Below are positions 30,005-39,454 of a stretch of 57,654 bases of DNA, piece by piece. How positions within the stretch are numbered: position 1 is the stretch's first letter; every line of letters begins with the position of its first letter. A program made the position numbers and the translations under genes. The notes under the pieces are model-generated. The model was not told the origin of the DNA. It made no database searches and saw only the letters and a list, made by a program, of their open reading frames with translations. The stretch spans positions 1 through 57,654 of the forward strand of contig JAGWUF010000011.1 in the NCBI GenBank assembly GCA_028868545.1, read 5' to 3'. This DNA comes from Lysobacteraceae bacterium. GTDB taxonomy: Bacteria > Pseudomonadota > Gammaproteobacteria > Xanthomonadales > Xanthomonadaceae.

Positions 30005-31633
30005 ATGAACCTTCGCCCGCCCGCCACCCTGCTTGCCTTCGCCCTGTCCGCCTGCGTTGCTGCCGCCACCGCGCAGGAACGCAGCCTGCCGGATATCGGC
30101 TCGTCCGCCGCCAATGTCCTGTCCCCGGCCAAACAGGCCGAATACGGGGCGATGGTGCTGGCCCAGTTGCGCCACGAAGGCTACGTGCTGGATGACCCGT
30201 TGCTGGATGGCTGGCTGGACGATGTGGGCCAGCGCCTGGCCGCCGCCAGCAGCAAACCGCAGCAGTCGTTCACGTTCTTCCTGCTGCGCGAACGCCAGAT
30301 CAACGCCTTCGCCACCCTCGGCGGCTATATCGCGGTCAATGCCGGGCTGGTGCTGGCCGCCGATCGCGAAGACGAAGTGGCCGGGGTGCTGGCGCACGAA
30401 ATTTCCCACGTCACCCAGCAGCACGTGCTGCGCGGCGCGGAAAAAGCGCAGCGCGAGAGCCTGCCGATCCTGCTGGCCACGCTGGGCGCGATCATGGCCG
30501 CACAGAAAGCCGGCGGCACCTCCAGCGGCGATGCCACTTCCGCCGCGCTGATGACCGGCTTCGGCCTGATGCAGCAACGCCAGATCAACTACACCCGCGA
30601 CAACGAAGCCGAAGCCGACCGCATCGGCATCCGCACCCTCGCCAACGCCGGCTACAACCCCGAGGCGATGGCGGATTTCTTCGTCACCTTGCAGGGGGTG
30701 GTGCGGATGAACCAGGGCGACGAGCGCGCCGCCGTGCCCGGCTATCTGCAGACCCACCCATTGACGCTGGCGCGCATCAGCGAGGCGCGCGAACGCGCCG
30801 CCAAACTGGAGCCGGGTTTGAACGCCACCGCCCGCAGCACCGCAAGCAGCAACCCGTTGCTGCCGGCCGGGCTGCAGTTGGCCATGCCTGCCCCGTTGCG
30901 CGCCCGCAACGGCGACACCGGCGACTTCGCCTGGGCGCGCGAGCGCCTGCGCGTGTTCAGTGCCGCCACCCCGGCGCAGGCCATCCGCGAATATCAGCAG
31001 ATGCGCGGCAAACAGCCGCTGGACGAGGCCCGCCGTTACGGGCTGGCCATTGCCCTGCAGCAAGCAGGCGATGAAGCGAAAGCCATGCAGGAATTGACCC
31101 CGCTGGCGCAGGCCCATCCCGGCAACCTGTGGGTGCAGATCGCGCTGGGACAAAGCGAGGCCCGGCTGGGCAAGACCGCCGATGCCGACCACCGGTTCGA
31201 AACCCTGCTGGCACGCATGCCCACGCATCGCGCCCTGGCCCTGAGCTACGCCCACCTGCTGGGCGAGCGCAACACCCGTGCAGCCGGCCTGCGGGCGGTG
31301 GCCGTGCTGCGTCAATTGCTGGGCCCGGCCACCGGCAACGACCTGCCGTTCCAGCAAACCTACGCCCGCGCCAATGAAATCGCCGGCGACACCGCGCGGG
31401 CCGGCGAAGCCTGGGCGGAAGCGGCCTATCTGTCGGGCCGTCCCGAGCAGGCGCTGGTGCAACTGAACAACCTGAAGAAACGCGGCGACCTGGACTACTA
31501 CGCCCGCGCCCGCATCGATGCCCGCATCGCCTCCATCACCCCCACCGTGCTGGAGCTGCGCCGGCAAGGCGTGCACGACGAGGAAGTGCGTGGCGGAAAA
31601 CTGGGGCTTCGCGTCCAGGTCGGTGAAATTTGA
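30005..31633 (+). CDS. bepA: M48-family periplasmic metalloprotease with TPR domain (BepA-like)
   Basis: BepA degrades or helps assemble outer-membrane proteins such as LptD. The 542-residue protein has an N-terminal signal ('LLAFALSACVAAATAQE'; cleavage by signal peptidase I or II is unclear), a zinc protease domain with 'HEISH' (H131, E132, H135) and third ligand E201 in 'NEAEAD', and a C-terminal TPR region from about residue 310 ('ARRYGLAIALQQAGDEAKAMQEL'). Start ATG 30005 begins the signal. Its end is directly followed by the Pho box of phoB. Confidence 0.9.
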   Translation: MNLRPPATLLAFALSACVAAATAQERSLPDIGSSAANVLSPAKQAEYGAMVLAQLRHEGYVLDDPLLDGWLDDVGQRLAAASSKPQQSFTFFLLRERQINAFATLGGYIAVNAGLVLAADREDEVAGVLAHEISHVTQQHVLRGAEKAQRESLPILLATLGAIMAAQKAGGTSSGDATSAALMTGFGLMQQRQINYTRDNEAEADRIGIRTLANAGYNPEAMADFFVTLQGVVRMNQGDERAAVPGYLQTHPLTLARISEARERAAKLEPGLNATARSTASSNPLLPAGLQLAMPAPLRARNGDTGDFAWARERLRVFSAATPAQAIREYQQMRGKQPLDEARRYGLAIALQQAGDEAKAMQELTPLAQAHPGNLWVQIALGQSEARLGKTADADHRFETLLARMPTHRALALSYAHLLGERNTRAAGLRAVAVLRQLLGPATGNDLPFQQTYARANEIAGDTARAGEAWAEAAYLSGRPEQALVQLNNLKKRGDLDYYARARIDARIASITPTVLELRRQGVHDEEVRGGKLGLRVQVGEI

Positions 31634-31635
31634 CA

Positions 31636-31655
31636 GCGTCATGAAACTGTCAACA
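31636..31655 (+). promoter_or_regulatory. Pho box upstream of phoB
   Basis: GCGTCAT-GAAA-CTGTCAA forms two PhoB half-sites 11 bases apart, with five to seven matches per half to the CTGTCAT consensus. A TGTAAT -10-like element lies at 31664-31669, at the spacing used when the Pho box replaces the -35. This indicates autoregulation of phoBR. Confidence 0.8.
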
Positions 31656-31704
31656 ATTCGTCGTGTAATGATCGCGTCACCCGCCTGGACGTTCCCCACG
31701 CACC

Positions 31705-32406
31705 ATGCAAAAGCACATCCTGATCGTCGAAGACGAGCCTGCGATCCGCGACATGCTGGCCTTCGCCCTGCGCAAGGGCGACTTCATCCCGATGCCGGCG
31801 GGTGATGGCCGGCAAGCGCAGGAATGCATCGCCGAGCGCGTGCCCGACCTGATCCTGCTGGATTGGATGCTGCCCGGCAGCAGCGGGCTGGAACTGGCCC
31901 GGCGCTGGCGCCGCGAGGCCAATACCCGCGACATCCCGATCATCATGCTGACCGCCCGCGGCGAGGAAAACGATCGCGTCGGCGGACTGGAGGCCGGCGT
32001 CGATGACTACGTGGTCAAGCCGTTTTCCGCACGTGAATTGCTGGCACGCATCCGTGCCGTGCTGCGCCGTTCACGCGAGGATGACGAAGACGGCAGCGTG
32101 CAGGTCGGCGCACTGCGCATCGATGGCGCGGCCCATCGCGTCTTTGCCGACGTCGCCGAGGGCTCGCAACCCATTTCGATGGGCCCCACCGAGTACCGCC
32201 TGCTGCATTTCTTCATGACCCACGCCGAGCGCGTCTATTCCCGCACCCAGCTGCTCGACCATGTCTGGGGCGGCAGCGTGTACGTGGAGGAGCGCACCGT
32301 GGACGTGCACATCCGTCGCCTGCGCAAATCGCTGGAACCGCACGGGCTGGACGCGATGGTGCAGACCGTGCGCGGCGCCGGGTATCGCTTCTCGTCCGCC
32401 ATGTAA
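31705..32406 (+). CDS. phoB: Phosphate regulon response regulator PhoB
   Basis: This 233-residue OmpR-family regulator begins '[18 protein letters not shown]' with the acidic pair and phosphoacceptor D53 in '[10 protein letters not shown]'. The switch Lys is in '[15 protein letters not shown]', and the C-terminal winged helix has '[15 protein letters not shown]' and '[18 protein letters not shown]', close to E. coli PhoB. It activates phosphate-starvation genes. It is first in phoB-phoR-ppk-ppx. Confidence 0.96.
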   Translation: MQKHILIVEDEPAIRDMLAFALRKGDFIPMPAGDGRQAQECIAERVPDLILLDWMLPGSSGLELARRWRREANTRDIPIIMLTARGEENDRVGGLEAGVDDYVVKPFSARELLARIRAVLRRSREDDEDGSVQVGALRIDGAAHRVFADVAEGSQPISMGPTEYRLLHFFMTHAERVYSRTQLLDHVWGGSVYVEERTVDVHIRRLRKSLEPHGLDAMVQTVRGAGYRFSSAM

Positions 32407-32453
32407 ATGCCGCGCGACAGGCACGCGTGGCCATAAACCCGGATACTCCCCGC

Positions 32454-33788
32454 ATGTCTTCCGTTTCCGGCAATGCCTGGTTTCGCACCCTGTCGCAACT
32501 TGCAGCCGTACTGCTGGTCGCAGGCCTGCTGGGCCTCGCTGTCGGCCATTTCTGGCCCGCGCTCGCGCTGGCCGCGCTGCTGGTGGTCGCCTGGCACTTC
32601 CTGAAACTGCATGACGTGCAGCAGCGCCTGACCGCACGTCGCCGGCTGCAGCCCCAGCACGGCCACGGCATCTGGAACCAGCTGGATCAATTGCTGTACC
32701 GCGGCCAATCCGAAATGCGTGCCCGCAAACAGCGCCTGCTGGCCATGCTGCGCGCCTACCGCGCCGCTGCCGACGTCCTGCCCGATGCCGTGGTGGTGGT
32801 GGAGCGCAACCAGCAGCGCATCCTGTGGTTCAACGCCGCAGCCAAGGCGCTGCTGGGCCTGCGGCACCCCCAACATCGCAATGCACCCGTGGCCAGCGCA
32901 CTGAGCTCCTTGCCCATGGCGCAATGGCTGGCGGCCGGTCGCAATGCCGAGCCGATGCAGGATGTGGCCTCCCCGGCGGATCCCGACCTGCGCCTGCAAC
33001 TGCGCCTGCTGCCCTATTCCGAGGAATTCTGGTTGCTGATTGCACGCGACATCACCCAGACCATGCGGGTGGAGCAGATGCGGCGCGATTTCGTGGCGAA
33101 TGTCTCGCACGAGTTGCGCACGCCATTGACCGTGGTGCACGGCTATCTGGAAATGCTGGAAGACGACGACAACCCGCAATGGTCGCCGGTGCTGGAGGAA
33201 ATGCGCCGGCAATCGTTGCGGATGACGCGACTGGTGGAAGACTTGTTGACCCTGTCGCGGCTGGATGCCCGCGAAACCCTGATCGACGAAACCGTTCCGA
33301 TGTCGCCCATGCTGGCCAGCCTGCAGCGGGAAGCCGAAGCCCTGAGCCAGGGCCGGCATCAGGTGCTGCTGGAAGATGCCGCGCAGGATGTGGATCTGCG
33401 CGGTGCCGGCAAGGAGCTGCACAGTGCATTCTCGAACCTGGTCAGCAACGCGGTGCGCTACACCCCGGCAGGCGGCCAGATCCGGGTGCGCTTCGCGCAC
33501 GAACCAGACGGCGGCGCCTGCCTCAGCGTGACCGATACCGGCCATGGCATCCCCGCCAGCCATCTGCCGCGCCTGACCGAGCGGTTCTACCGCGTGTCCA
33601 ACAGCCGCTCCCGAGAATCCGGCGGCACCGGGCTGGGGCTGGCCATCGTCAAGCATGTGTTGGGCCTGCACGGTGCACAGTTGAGCATCGTCAGCGAGGT
33701 CGACATCGGCAGCACGTTTGCCTGCCATTTCGGCGCCGACCGCATCATCCATCGCGTGCCCTCCCCTTCTGGCGTCCCTGCCCCATGA
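32454..33788 (+). CDS. phoR: Phosphate regulon sensor histidine kinase PhoR
   Basis: This 444-residue protein (start ATG 32454; GTG 32427 possible) has two close N-terminal membrane helices ('LAAVLLVAGLLGLAVGHFWPALALAALLVVAWHFL' region, residues ~14-45) with almost no periplasmic loop, as in PhoR. A PAS-like segment follows, then the H box 'VANVSHELRTPL' with H219, the N box 'NLVSNAVRYTP', and G boxes 'DTGHGIP' and 'GGTGLGLAIVKHV'. It phosphorylates PhoB when phosphate is low. Its stop overlaps the ppk start in an ATGA. Confidence 0.95.
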   Translation: MSSVSGNAWFRTLSQLAAVLLVAGLLGLAVGHFWPALALAALLVVAWHFLKLHDVQQRLTARRRLQPQHGHGIWNQLDQLLYRGQSEMRARKQRLLAMLRAYRAAADVLPDAVVVVERNQQRILWFNAAAKALLGLRHPQHRNAPVASALSSLPMAQWLAAGRNAEPMQDVASPADPDLRLQLRLLPYSEEFWLLIARDITQTMRVEQMRRDFVANVSHELRTPLTVVHGYLEMLEDDDNPQWSPVLEEMRRQSLRMTRLVEDLLTLSRLDARETLIDETVPMSPMLASLQREAEALSQGRHQVLLEDAAQDVDLRGAGKELHSAFSNLVSNAVRYTPAGGQIRVRFAHEPDGGACLSVTDTGHGIPASHLPRLTERFYRVSNSRSRESGGTGLGLAIVKHVLGLHGAQLSIVSEVDIGSTFACHFGADRIIHRVPSPSGVPAP

Positions 33789-35863
33789 ATGCCGACTCCG
33801 CGACCGCCGCGCTGCGTGACCCTGCCTTGTACGCCAACCGCGAACTGGGCCAGCTCGATTTCAATTTCCGCGTGCTGGCGCAGGCACAGGATCCCGCGGT
33901 GCCGCTGCTGGAGCGCCTGCGCTATCTGTGCATTTCCTGCACCAACCTCGACGAATTCTTCGAAATCCGCGGCGGCGCAGTGCGGCATGCGGTGGAGTTC
34001 GGCCTGCCGGCGGGCATGGACGGGCTGGATCCCGCATTGCTGCTCAATCGCATCCACGAGCGCGCCGCCGATCTGGTGGCCGCCCAATACCGCTGCTTCT
34101 ACGACGAGCTGCGCCCGGCCCTGGCCGATGCCGGCATTCGCCTGCTGCAACGCGAGCAATGGAGCCAGAAACAGCGCGAATGGCTGCGCCAGCACTTCAT
34201 CGACGAGATCATGCCGGTGCTGTCGCCGCTGGGCCTGGATCCGGCGCATCCGTTCCCGAAGATCCTCAACAAGTCACTGAACGTGGTGGTGTTGCTGGAG
34301 GGCAAGGATGCATTCGGCCGTGAAGGCCACCTTGCCATCGTGCGCGCGCCGCGCTCGTTGCCGCGCATCATCCGCCTGCCCGATGCCGATGGCGATGGCG
34401 ATGCCTTCCACGATTTCGTGTTCCTCAGCTCGATGCTGTCGGCGTTCGTGGACGAACTGTTCCCGGGCATGCACGTCAAGAGCGCGCACCAGTTCCGCGT
34501 GACCCGCAATTCCGAGCTGATCGTCGATGAAGACGACATGGACAACCTGGCACTGGCGCTGCGCGACGAACTGCTGGGCCGCGGCTATCTGCGCGCGGTG
34601 CGGCTGGAGATCGACGAGCGCTGTCCGCAGGATGTGGTGGACACCTTGCTGGTCAATTTCGAGCTGCCGGCCAATGCGGTGTACAAGATCAACGGCCCGG
34701 TCAACCTCAACCGGGTGGTGCAGGTGTATGACCTGGTCAAGCGTCCGGAATTGAAATTCCGCCCGTTCCAGCCGCGCCTGTTGCGGGATGTGGACAGCAT
34801 GTTCGATACGGTGCGCCAGGGGGATGTACTGCTGCACCACCCCTTCGACGCCTTCACGCCGGTGCTGGAACTGATCCAGCAAGCCGCACACGACCCCGAC
34901 GTGCTGGCGATCAAGCAGACGCTGTACCGCACCGGCAAGGATTCGCCCATCGTCGAACAATTGATCCAGGCCGCGCGCAACGGAAAGGATGTCACCGTGG
35001 TGGTGGAACTGCGTGCGCGCTTCGACGAGGAAGCCAACCTGGGCCTTGCCGACCGCCTGCAGGATGCCGGCGTGCAGGTGGTGTATGGCGTGGTGGGGTA
35101 CAAGACCCATGCCAAGATGCTGCTGATCGTGCGGCGTGAAGGCGCCGTGCTGCGGCGTTACGTGCATCTGGGCACCGGCAACTATCACAGCGGCACCGCG
35201 CGCGCCTATACCGATTTCAGCCTGATGACCGCCCATCCTGAAATCGGCAACGACGTGCACCTGATCTTCCAGCAATTGTCGGGACTGGCCGCCCCGCTCA
35301 CGCTGGCGCGCCTGCTGCAATCCCCGTTCACCCTGCACAAGGGCGTGCTGATGCGGATTGCGCGTGAAACCGCGCTGGCGCGTGCCGGCAAACCCGGTCG
35401 CCTGCTTGCCAAGATCAATGCATTGAACGAACCGCAGGTGGTTCGCGCCCTGTACGAAGCGTCGCAGGCGGGCGTGGAAATCGACCTGATCGTCCGCGGC
35501 GCCTGTGCGCTGCGCCCCGGCATCGCCGGGGTATCCGAGAACATCCGGGTGCGCTCGGTGGTGGGCCGCTTCCTGGAACACCATCGGGTCTGGTGGTTCG
35601 GCAACGACGGCAACCCGGAGCTGTATTGCTCCTCCGCCGACTGGCTGGAGCGCAACCTGCTGCGGCGCGTGGAAACGGCATTTCCGATCCTCGACCCGCT
35701 GCTGGCCCACCGCGTCCATCGCGAAGGCCTGCTGAACTACCTGGCCGACAACCAGAATGCCTGGACGCTGGGCAGTGACGGCCAGTATCGGCGCTGCACA
35801 CCCGGCCCCGGTGAATTCCCGTTCTCGGCGCAGCTGTCCCTGCTGGACGATCTGTATGTGTGA
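33785..35863 (+). CDS. ppk1: Polyphosphate kinase 1
   Basis: Ppk1 makes polyphosphate from ATP reversibly at the inner membrane. The 692-residue protein shows 'NRELGQLDFNFRVLAQA', 'CTNLDEFFEIRGG', 'HHPFDAF', 'AIKQTLYRTGKDSPIVEQLI' and 'VHLGTGNYH' (near H461), then 'GVEIDLIVRGACALRPG'. The domains are the N-terminal helical, head and two PLD-like catalytic domains, and length is typical (E. coli 688). Start ATG 33785 overlaps phoR, tying polyphosphate synthesis to phosphate sensing. Confidence 0.96.
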   Translation: MNADSATAALRDPALYANRELGQLDFNFRVLAQAQDPAVPLLERLRYLCISCTNLDEFFEIRGGAVRHAVEFGLPAGMDGLDPALLLNRIHERAADLVAAQYRCFYDELRPALADAGIRLLQREQWSQKQREWLRQHFIDEIMPVLSPLGLDPAHPFPKILNKSLNVVVLLEGKDAFGREGHLAIVRAPRSLPRIIRLPDADGDGDAFHDFVFLSSMLSAFVDELFPGMHVKSAHQFRVTRNSELIVDEDDMDNLALALRDELLGRGYLRAVRLEIDERCPQDVVDTLLVNFELPANAVYKINGPVNLNRVVQVYDLVKRPELKFRPFQPRLLRDVDSMFDTVRQGDVLLHHPFDAFTPVLELIQQAAHDPDVLAIKQTLYRTGKDSPIVEQLIQAARNGKDVTVVVELRARFDEEANLGLADRLQDAGVQVVYGVVGYKTHAKMLLIVRREGAVLRRYVHLGTGNYHSGTARAYTDFSLMTAHPEIGNDVHLIFQQLSGLAAPLTLARLLQSPFTLHKGVLMRIARETALARAGKPGRLLAKINALNEPQVVRALYEASQAGVEIDLIVRGACALRPGIAGVSENIRVRSVVGRFLEHHRVWWFGNDGNPELYCSSADWLERNLLRRVETAFPILDPLLAHRVHREGLLNYLADNQNAWTLGSDGQYRRCTPGPGEFPFSAQLSLLDDLYV

Positions 35864-35880
35864 GCGGCCCGAGAAGCGGC

Positions 35881-35886
35881 GATAAT
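35881..35886 (+). promoter_or_regulatory. Candidate -10 box (GATAAT) before ppx
   Basis: GATAAT matches five of six -10 bases and ends 6 bases before the ppx ATG with no Shine-Dalgarno sequence, suggesting an internal promoter and a leaderless ppx transcript. Confidence 0.4.
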
Positions 35887-35892
35887 CCACGC

Positions 35893-37434
35893 ATGAATGC
35901 GCGCATGCATGCCCGACTCTCCGCCAACGCCCTGATGCCGCGTGACGGCGATCTGCTCGCGGCGCTGGATCTCGGCTCCAACAGTTTTCACATCGTGGTG
36001 GCGCAATGCGTGCTGGGCCAGCTGCGGGTGGTGGACAGGCTGCGTGAAACCGTGCGCATGGCCGAAGGCCTGAATGCCCTGGGCGGCCTGGCACCGGAGG
36101 TGCGGGATCGCGCGCTGGCCAGCCTGGCGCGCTTCGGGCAGCGCATCGCCAACATCCCGCCGCGCCACGTGCGGGTGGTGGCCACCAATACCGTGCGCCA
36201 GCTGCGTGTGCCGGAAACGTTCCTGGTACCGGCCGAAGCCGCACTCGGGCATGCGATCGACGTGATCTCCGGGCGCGAGGAAGCACGGCTGGTGTATCTG
36301 GGCGTGGCCCACGAACAACCGCCGCTGGAAGGCCAGAAGCGCCTGGTGATCGACATCGGGGGCGGTTCCACCGAATGCATCATCGGCAAGGGGTTCACCC
36401 CGCTGGAGCGCGAGAGCCTGCAGGTGGGCTGCATTGCCAGCACCCGGCGTTTCTTCGATGGCGGCAAGCTTTCGCGCAAGCGCTGGAATACCGCGCTGAC
36501 CGAAGTCAGCGCACAAATGCAGCAATTTGCCGCCACCTATCGCCAGCTGGGCTGGGATGAAGCCATCGGCACCTCGGGCACCCACAAATCGATCGGCAAC
36601 ATCTGCGCCGCGATGAAACTGACCAAGGGTGCCATCACCGGCGACGCCATCGCGCGGATTCGCGAGCAATTGCTGCAAGCCGGGAACATCGACGCCATTG
36701 CACTGCCCAGCCTGTCGGAAGACCGCCGCCCGATCATTGCCGGCGGCGTGCTGGTGCTGGAAGCCCTGTTCGCCACCCTAGGCATGGAGCGCATCCAGGT
36801 CAGCAAGGCCGCGCTGCGCGAAGGCGTTCTCCACGATCTGCTGGGACGTGGCGGTGCCGATGATCCGCGCGAGGCCTCGGTGGCGGCATTGCTCCAGCGC
36901 TATGGCGTGGATGGTGCACAGGCACACCGGGTCGAAGCCACCGCGATGCTGCTGTTCGATCAAGTGGCAGCGTCCTGGAAATTGAACGGCGATGACCGCG
37001 CCATGTTGTCGCGTGCCGCGCGCCTGCACGAACTCGGCCTGACCATCGCCCACAGCGGCTACCACACCCACGGTGCCTACGTGCTGGCCAATTCCGATCT
37101 GGCCGGTTTTTCCCAGCAGGGCCAGCGCTTCCTCGCCGCACTGGTACGTGCGCACCGACGCAACATTCCAAAATCCACGTTCGAGGCGATCCCGGACAGG
37201 CTGCTGGCCAATGCCCGCCGCAGCGCCGCCCTGCTGCGGCTGGCCGTGCTGCTGCATCGCGCCCGCGGCGATGAACGTCCTGCCAGCCTGCAATTGAAAG
37301 CCGACGACGACACCCTGACCCTGCGCATCGACAAGCGCTGGTTGCAATCCCGCCCGCTGCTGCGCGCCGATCTGGAGGCCGAACCGGAGGACATGCTGGG
37401 GCTTGGCATCCAGCTGCGGATCATGGCCGGCTGA
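35893..37434 (+). CDS. ppx: Exopolyphosphatase
   Basis: Ppx removes terminal phosphate from polyphosphate and, in many species, from pppGpp. The 513-residue protein has the ASKHA phosphate loops 'AALDLGSNSFHIVVAQ' and 'LVIDIGGGSTECIIGKG', 'GTSGTHKSIG', and a C-terminal HD-type helical domain ('RLHELGLTIAHSGYHTHGAY'). Length equals that of E. coli Ppx. The start could be ATG 35893 or 35905. It follows ppk1 by 29 bases. Confidence 0.94.
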   Translation: MNARMHARLSANALMPRDGDLLAALDLGSNSFHIVVAQCVLGQLRVVDRLRETVRMAEGLNALGGLAPEVRDRALASLARFGQRIANIPPRHVRVVATNTVRQLRVPETFLVPAEAALGHAIDVISGREEARLVYLGVAHEQPPLEGQKRLVIDIGGGSTECIIGKGFTPLERESLQVGCIASTRRFFDGGKLSRKRWNTALTEVSAQMQQFAATYRQLGWDEAIGTSGTHKSIGNICAAMKLTKGAITGDAIARIREQLLQAGNIDAIALPSLSEDRRPIIAGGVLVLEALFATLGMERIQVSKAALREGVLHDLLGRGGADDPREASVAALLQRYGVDGAQAHRVEATAMLLFDQVAASWKLNGDDRAMLSRAARLHELGLTIAHSGYHTHGAYVLANSDLAGFSQQGQRFLAALVRAHRRNIPKSTFEAIPDRLLANARRSAALLRLAVLLHRARGDERPASLQLKADDDTLTLRIDKRWLQSRPLLRADLEAEPEDMLGLGIQLRIMAG

Positions 37435-37442
37435 ATTCCCGC

Positions 37443-37448
37443 TACCCT
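37443..37448 (+). promoter_or_regulatory. Candidate -10 box (TACCCT) before the LytS-type kinase
   Basis: TACCCT ends 7 bases before the ATG at 37456; no Shine-Dalgarno sequence is present. Confidence 0.35.
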
Positions 37449-37455
37449 GCCCGGC

Positions 37456-38472
37456 ATGATGACCTCCACCGACCCCCTGGCCGCGCTTTGGCGCCCGCCG
37501 GCCCTGATGGCCGTGCTGCTGGGTGGCGAGGCGCTGGCGGCGATCCTGGCGCTGGCGCCTGCGCAGGGCGGCGATCGGCTGGTGCAGTTCGGGCTGGCCT
37601 CGCTGGGCGTGCAATGGGTGGTGCTGGGAACGCTGTGCACGTTGTTCCTGTTGCGGCGGCCCATCGCCCGGCTGTCGCCGCTGCGCATAGCCTGGGTCTG
37701 CCTGATCCTGTTCCTGGGGATGAGCCTGCTGGTGGCCACCGCCGCCTGGGGCGTGCTGGGAATGAGCGTGCATCCACAAGAGACACGCAATGCCTTCGTG
37801 TTGCGGGTCCTGGCGCTGGCGGTGGTGGTGGGCCTGATCGCCCTGCTCACCTATCAGAACTACTGGCGTTCACGGCAGTTGGCGGTGCGGACGAAACAGC
37901 TGGAACTGGAAGCCCTGCAAGCGCGCATCCGCCCGCATTTCCTGTTCAACACCCTGAACATGGGTGCAGCGCTGGTGCATGCCCAGCCCGATGCCGCCGA
38001 ACGCGTGCTGCTGGATCTTGCCGATCTGTTCCGCAGCGCCTTGCGCGGCCCGCAACAGATTCTGCTGGCGGAAGAGTTGGCGCTGGCGTACCGCTATCTG
38101 GAGATCGAGCAGCTCCGCTTCGGCAGCCGCCTGCAGCTGCAGTGGCAGGTACCGGCGCACTTGCCCGAGGTGCGGGTGCCGTCGCTGTCGATCCAGCCGT
38201 TGGTGGAAAACGCGATTCGCCACGGCATCGAACGGCTGCCGCAGGGCGGCAAGCTGGAGGTCGAGGTACTGCCTGAAGCCGGCCAGATCGAAATCCGCAT
38301 CAGCAACGACCTGCCCGTCTCCGCAGGGCGCAGCGAAGGCCATGCCGTGGGCCTGGCCTCCGCGCGCGAACGGGTGCACGCCATGACCGAAGGCCGTGGC
38401 CGGGTGGATGCCTGCATCGAAGCAGGGCGTTATGTGGCGCGGTTGCGCCTGCCGCTCGATCCCGCAGCCTGA
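37456..38472 (+). CDS. LytS/AlgZ-type sensor histidine kinase (orphan)
   Basis: This 338-residue protein has about four membrane helices in the first ~140 residues, then the His_kinase (LytS/YehU) domain: 'ARIRPHFLFNTLN' with phosphoacceptor H161, 'LPLVENAIRHGIE'-type N box ('IQPLVENAIRHG') and a short ATPase tail ('GLASARERVHAM'). Such kinases normally sit next to a LytTR response regulator such as AlgR. Here the downstream gene is convergent and the upstream gene is ppx, so the partner must be elsewhere. It may be co-transcribed with ppx (gap 21 bases). Confidence 0.88.
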   Translation: MMTSTDPLAALWRPPALMAVLLGGEALAAILALAPAQGGDRLVQFGLASLGVQWVVLGTLCTLFLLRRPIARLSPLRIAWVCLILFLGMSLLVATAAWGVLGMSVHPQETRNAFVLRVLALAVVVGLIALLTYQNYWRSRQLAVRTKQLELEALQARIRPHFLFNTLNMGAALVHAQPDAAERVLLDLADLFRSALRGPQQILLAEELALAYRYLEIEQLRFGSRLQLQWQVPAHLPEVRVPSLSIQPLVENAIRHGIERLPQGGKLEVEVLPEAGQIEIRISNDLPVSAGRSEGHAVGLASARERVHAMTEGRGRVDACIEAGRYVARLRLPLDPAA

Positions 38473-38475
38473 GCC

Positions 38476-39423
38476 TCACGGCGTACAGCGATCACAGATG
38501 CGCTCCACCTTGTAGCCCTTGGCGCGCAGCTTCTCCACCAGGCCATCGCTGCCCAGCAGGTGCAGCGCGCCCACCACCACCAGCGTGTTGCTGCCCTTCA
38601 CCCCGTCCAGCCGTGCTTGCAGCTTCGGCAGCCAGGCATCGTTGCGCTGCACGTCCAGCAGGCGATAGCTTTCCGGCGTCTTGCTGGCCATTTCGGCGCG
38701 CATCCGGCTGTCGAGTTTTTCGACATCCCCGGCGCGCCACCAGGCATGCATGTCGTTGAGCTGACGAATGGTTTTCTGCGGGTCGGTCAAAAATTCATCG
38801 ATCCCCTGGTTCTGTTCGGCATAGGGAATGCTGTCCATTGCCTGCAATTGTTCGTCGATGGTTTCCAGCCCGCTGGCGGTTTTCCCGGCTTGCGCCACCT
38901 TCGCCATCAACTGCCGATCCAGCCCCAGTTCCGGACGGAACCCCAGCGCCTGGCTGATGCTGAGCACCAGCCCCAGATTCACCGCCCACGGCTCCTGGTG
39001 CTCCATCGCCGCCACCGAGCCGCCACCGGCGGCCAGCAGGGTGTCCAGTTTTTCCAGCATGGGTCTGGGCATCACCTGGCTCAGGGTCTTGCCATCGGAA
39101 TAGCCCATGTACTGCTGCATCTTGGTGACGGTTTCGGGCGCGGTCATCACCGCAGGATCGACTTCGAACAGCACCTGCTGGCTGTCATCGAAGGCACGAT
39201 CCACTTCCGCCGGCAGCGGGTAGTCATCCGGCTTGAGCAGATGGAACGAGCCCAGCAGGTAGACCGCATTGTCGGCATCCGACACCTTCCACAGCAGCGG
39301 GTGACGGGCCGGCGCTGCGGCCTGGATGTCCGCTGCCGGCGGCGCAGCAGGTGCGGCCTGATTGGCCCAGGCCACGGGGGCCAGCAGGGCGGTCAATGCG
39401 AAGGCAAGCAGTGATGATTTCAT
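38476..39423 (-). CDS. TraB/GumN family protein
   Basis: This 315-residue secreted protein has a signal peptide (residues 1-21, 'APVAWA') and the TraB/GumN fold marked by 'NAVYLLGSFHLLKPDD' near the start and 'NTLVVVGALHLLGSDGLVEKL' near the end; the paired G-x-x-H motifs resemble Tiki-type metalloproteases. The function in bacteria is unproven. The name GumN comes from a Xanthomonas gene flanking the xanthan cluster; no gum genes are near here. It is convergent with the kinase gene, 3 bases apart. Confidence 0.87.
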   Translation of the reverse strand: MKSSLLAFALTALLAPVAWANQAAPAAPPAADIQAAAPARHPLLWKVSDADNAVYLLGSFHLLKPDDYPLPAEVDRAFDDSQQVLFEVDPAVMTAPETVTKMQQYMGYSDGKTLSQVMPRPMLEKLDTLLAAGGGSVAAMEHQEPWAVNLGLVLSISQALGFRPELGLDRQLMAKVAQAGKTASGLETIDEQLQAMDSIPYAEQNQGIDEFLTDPQKTIRQLNDMHAWWRAGDVEKLDSRMRAEMASKTPESYRLLDVQRNDAWLPKLQARLDGVKGSNTLVVVGALHLLGSDGLVEKLRAKGYKVERICDRCTP

Positions 39424-39454
39424 GGGGTCGTCCTTGGCGTTGGATGAAGGTGTG

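Noticed and set aside
34274-36286. Open frame antisense to ppk1/ppx (670 codons)
   Set aside because: It spans the junction of two conserved genes and has no recognisable domain or start signal.
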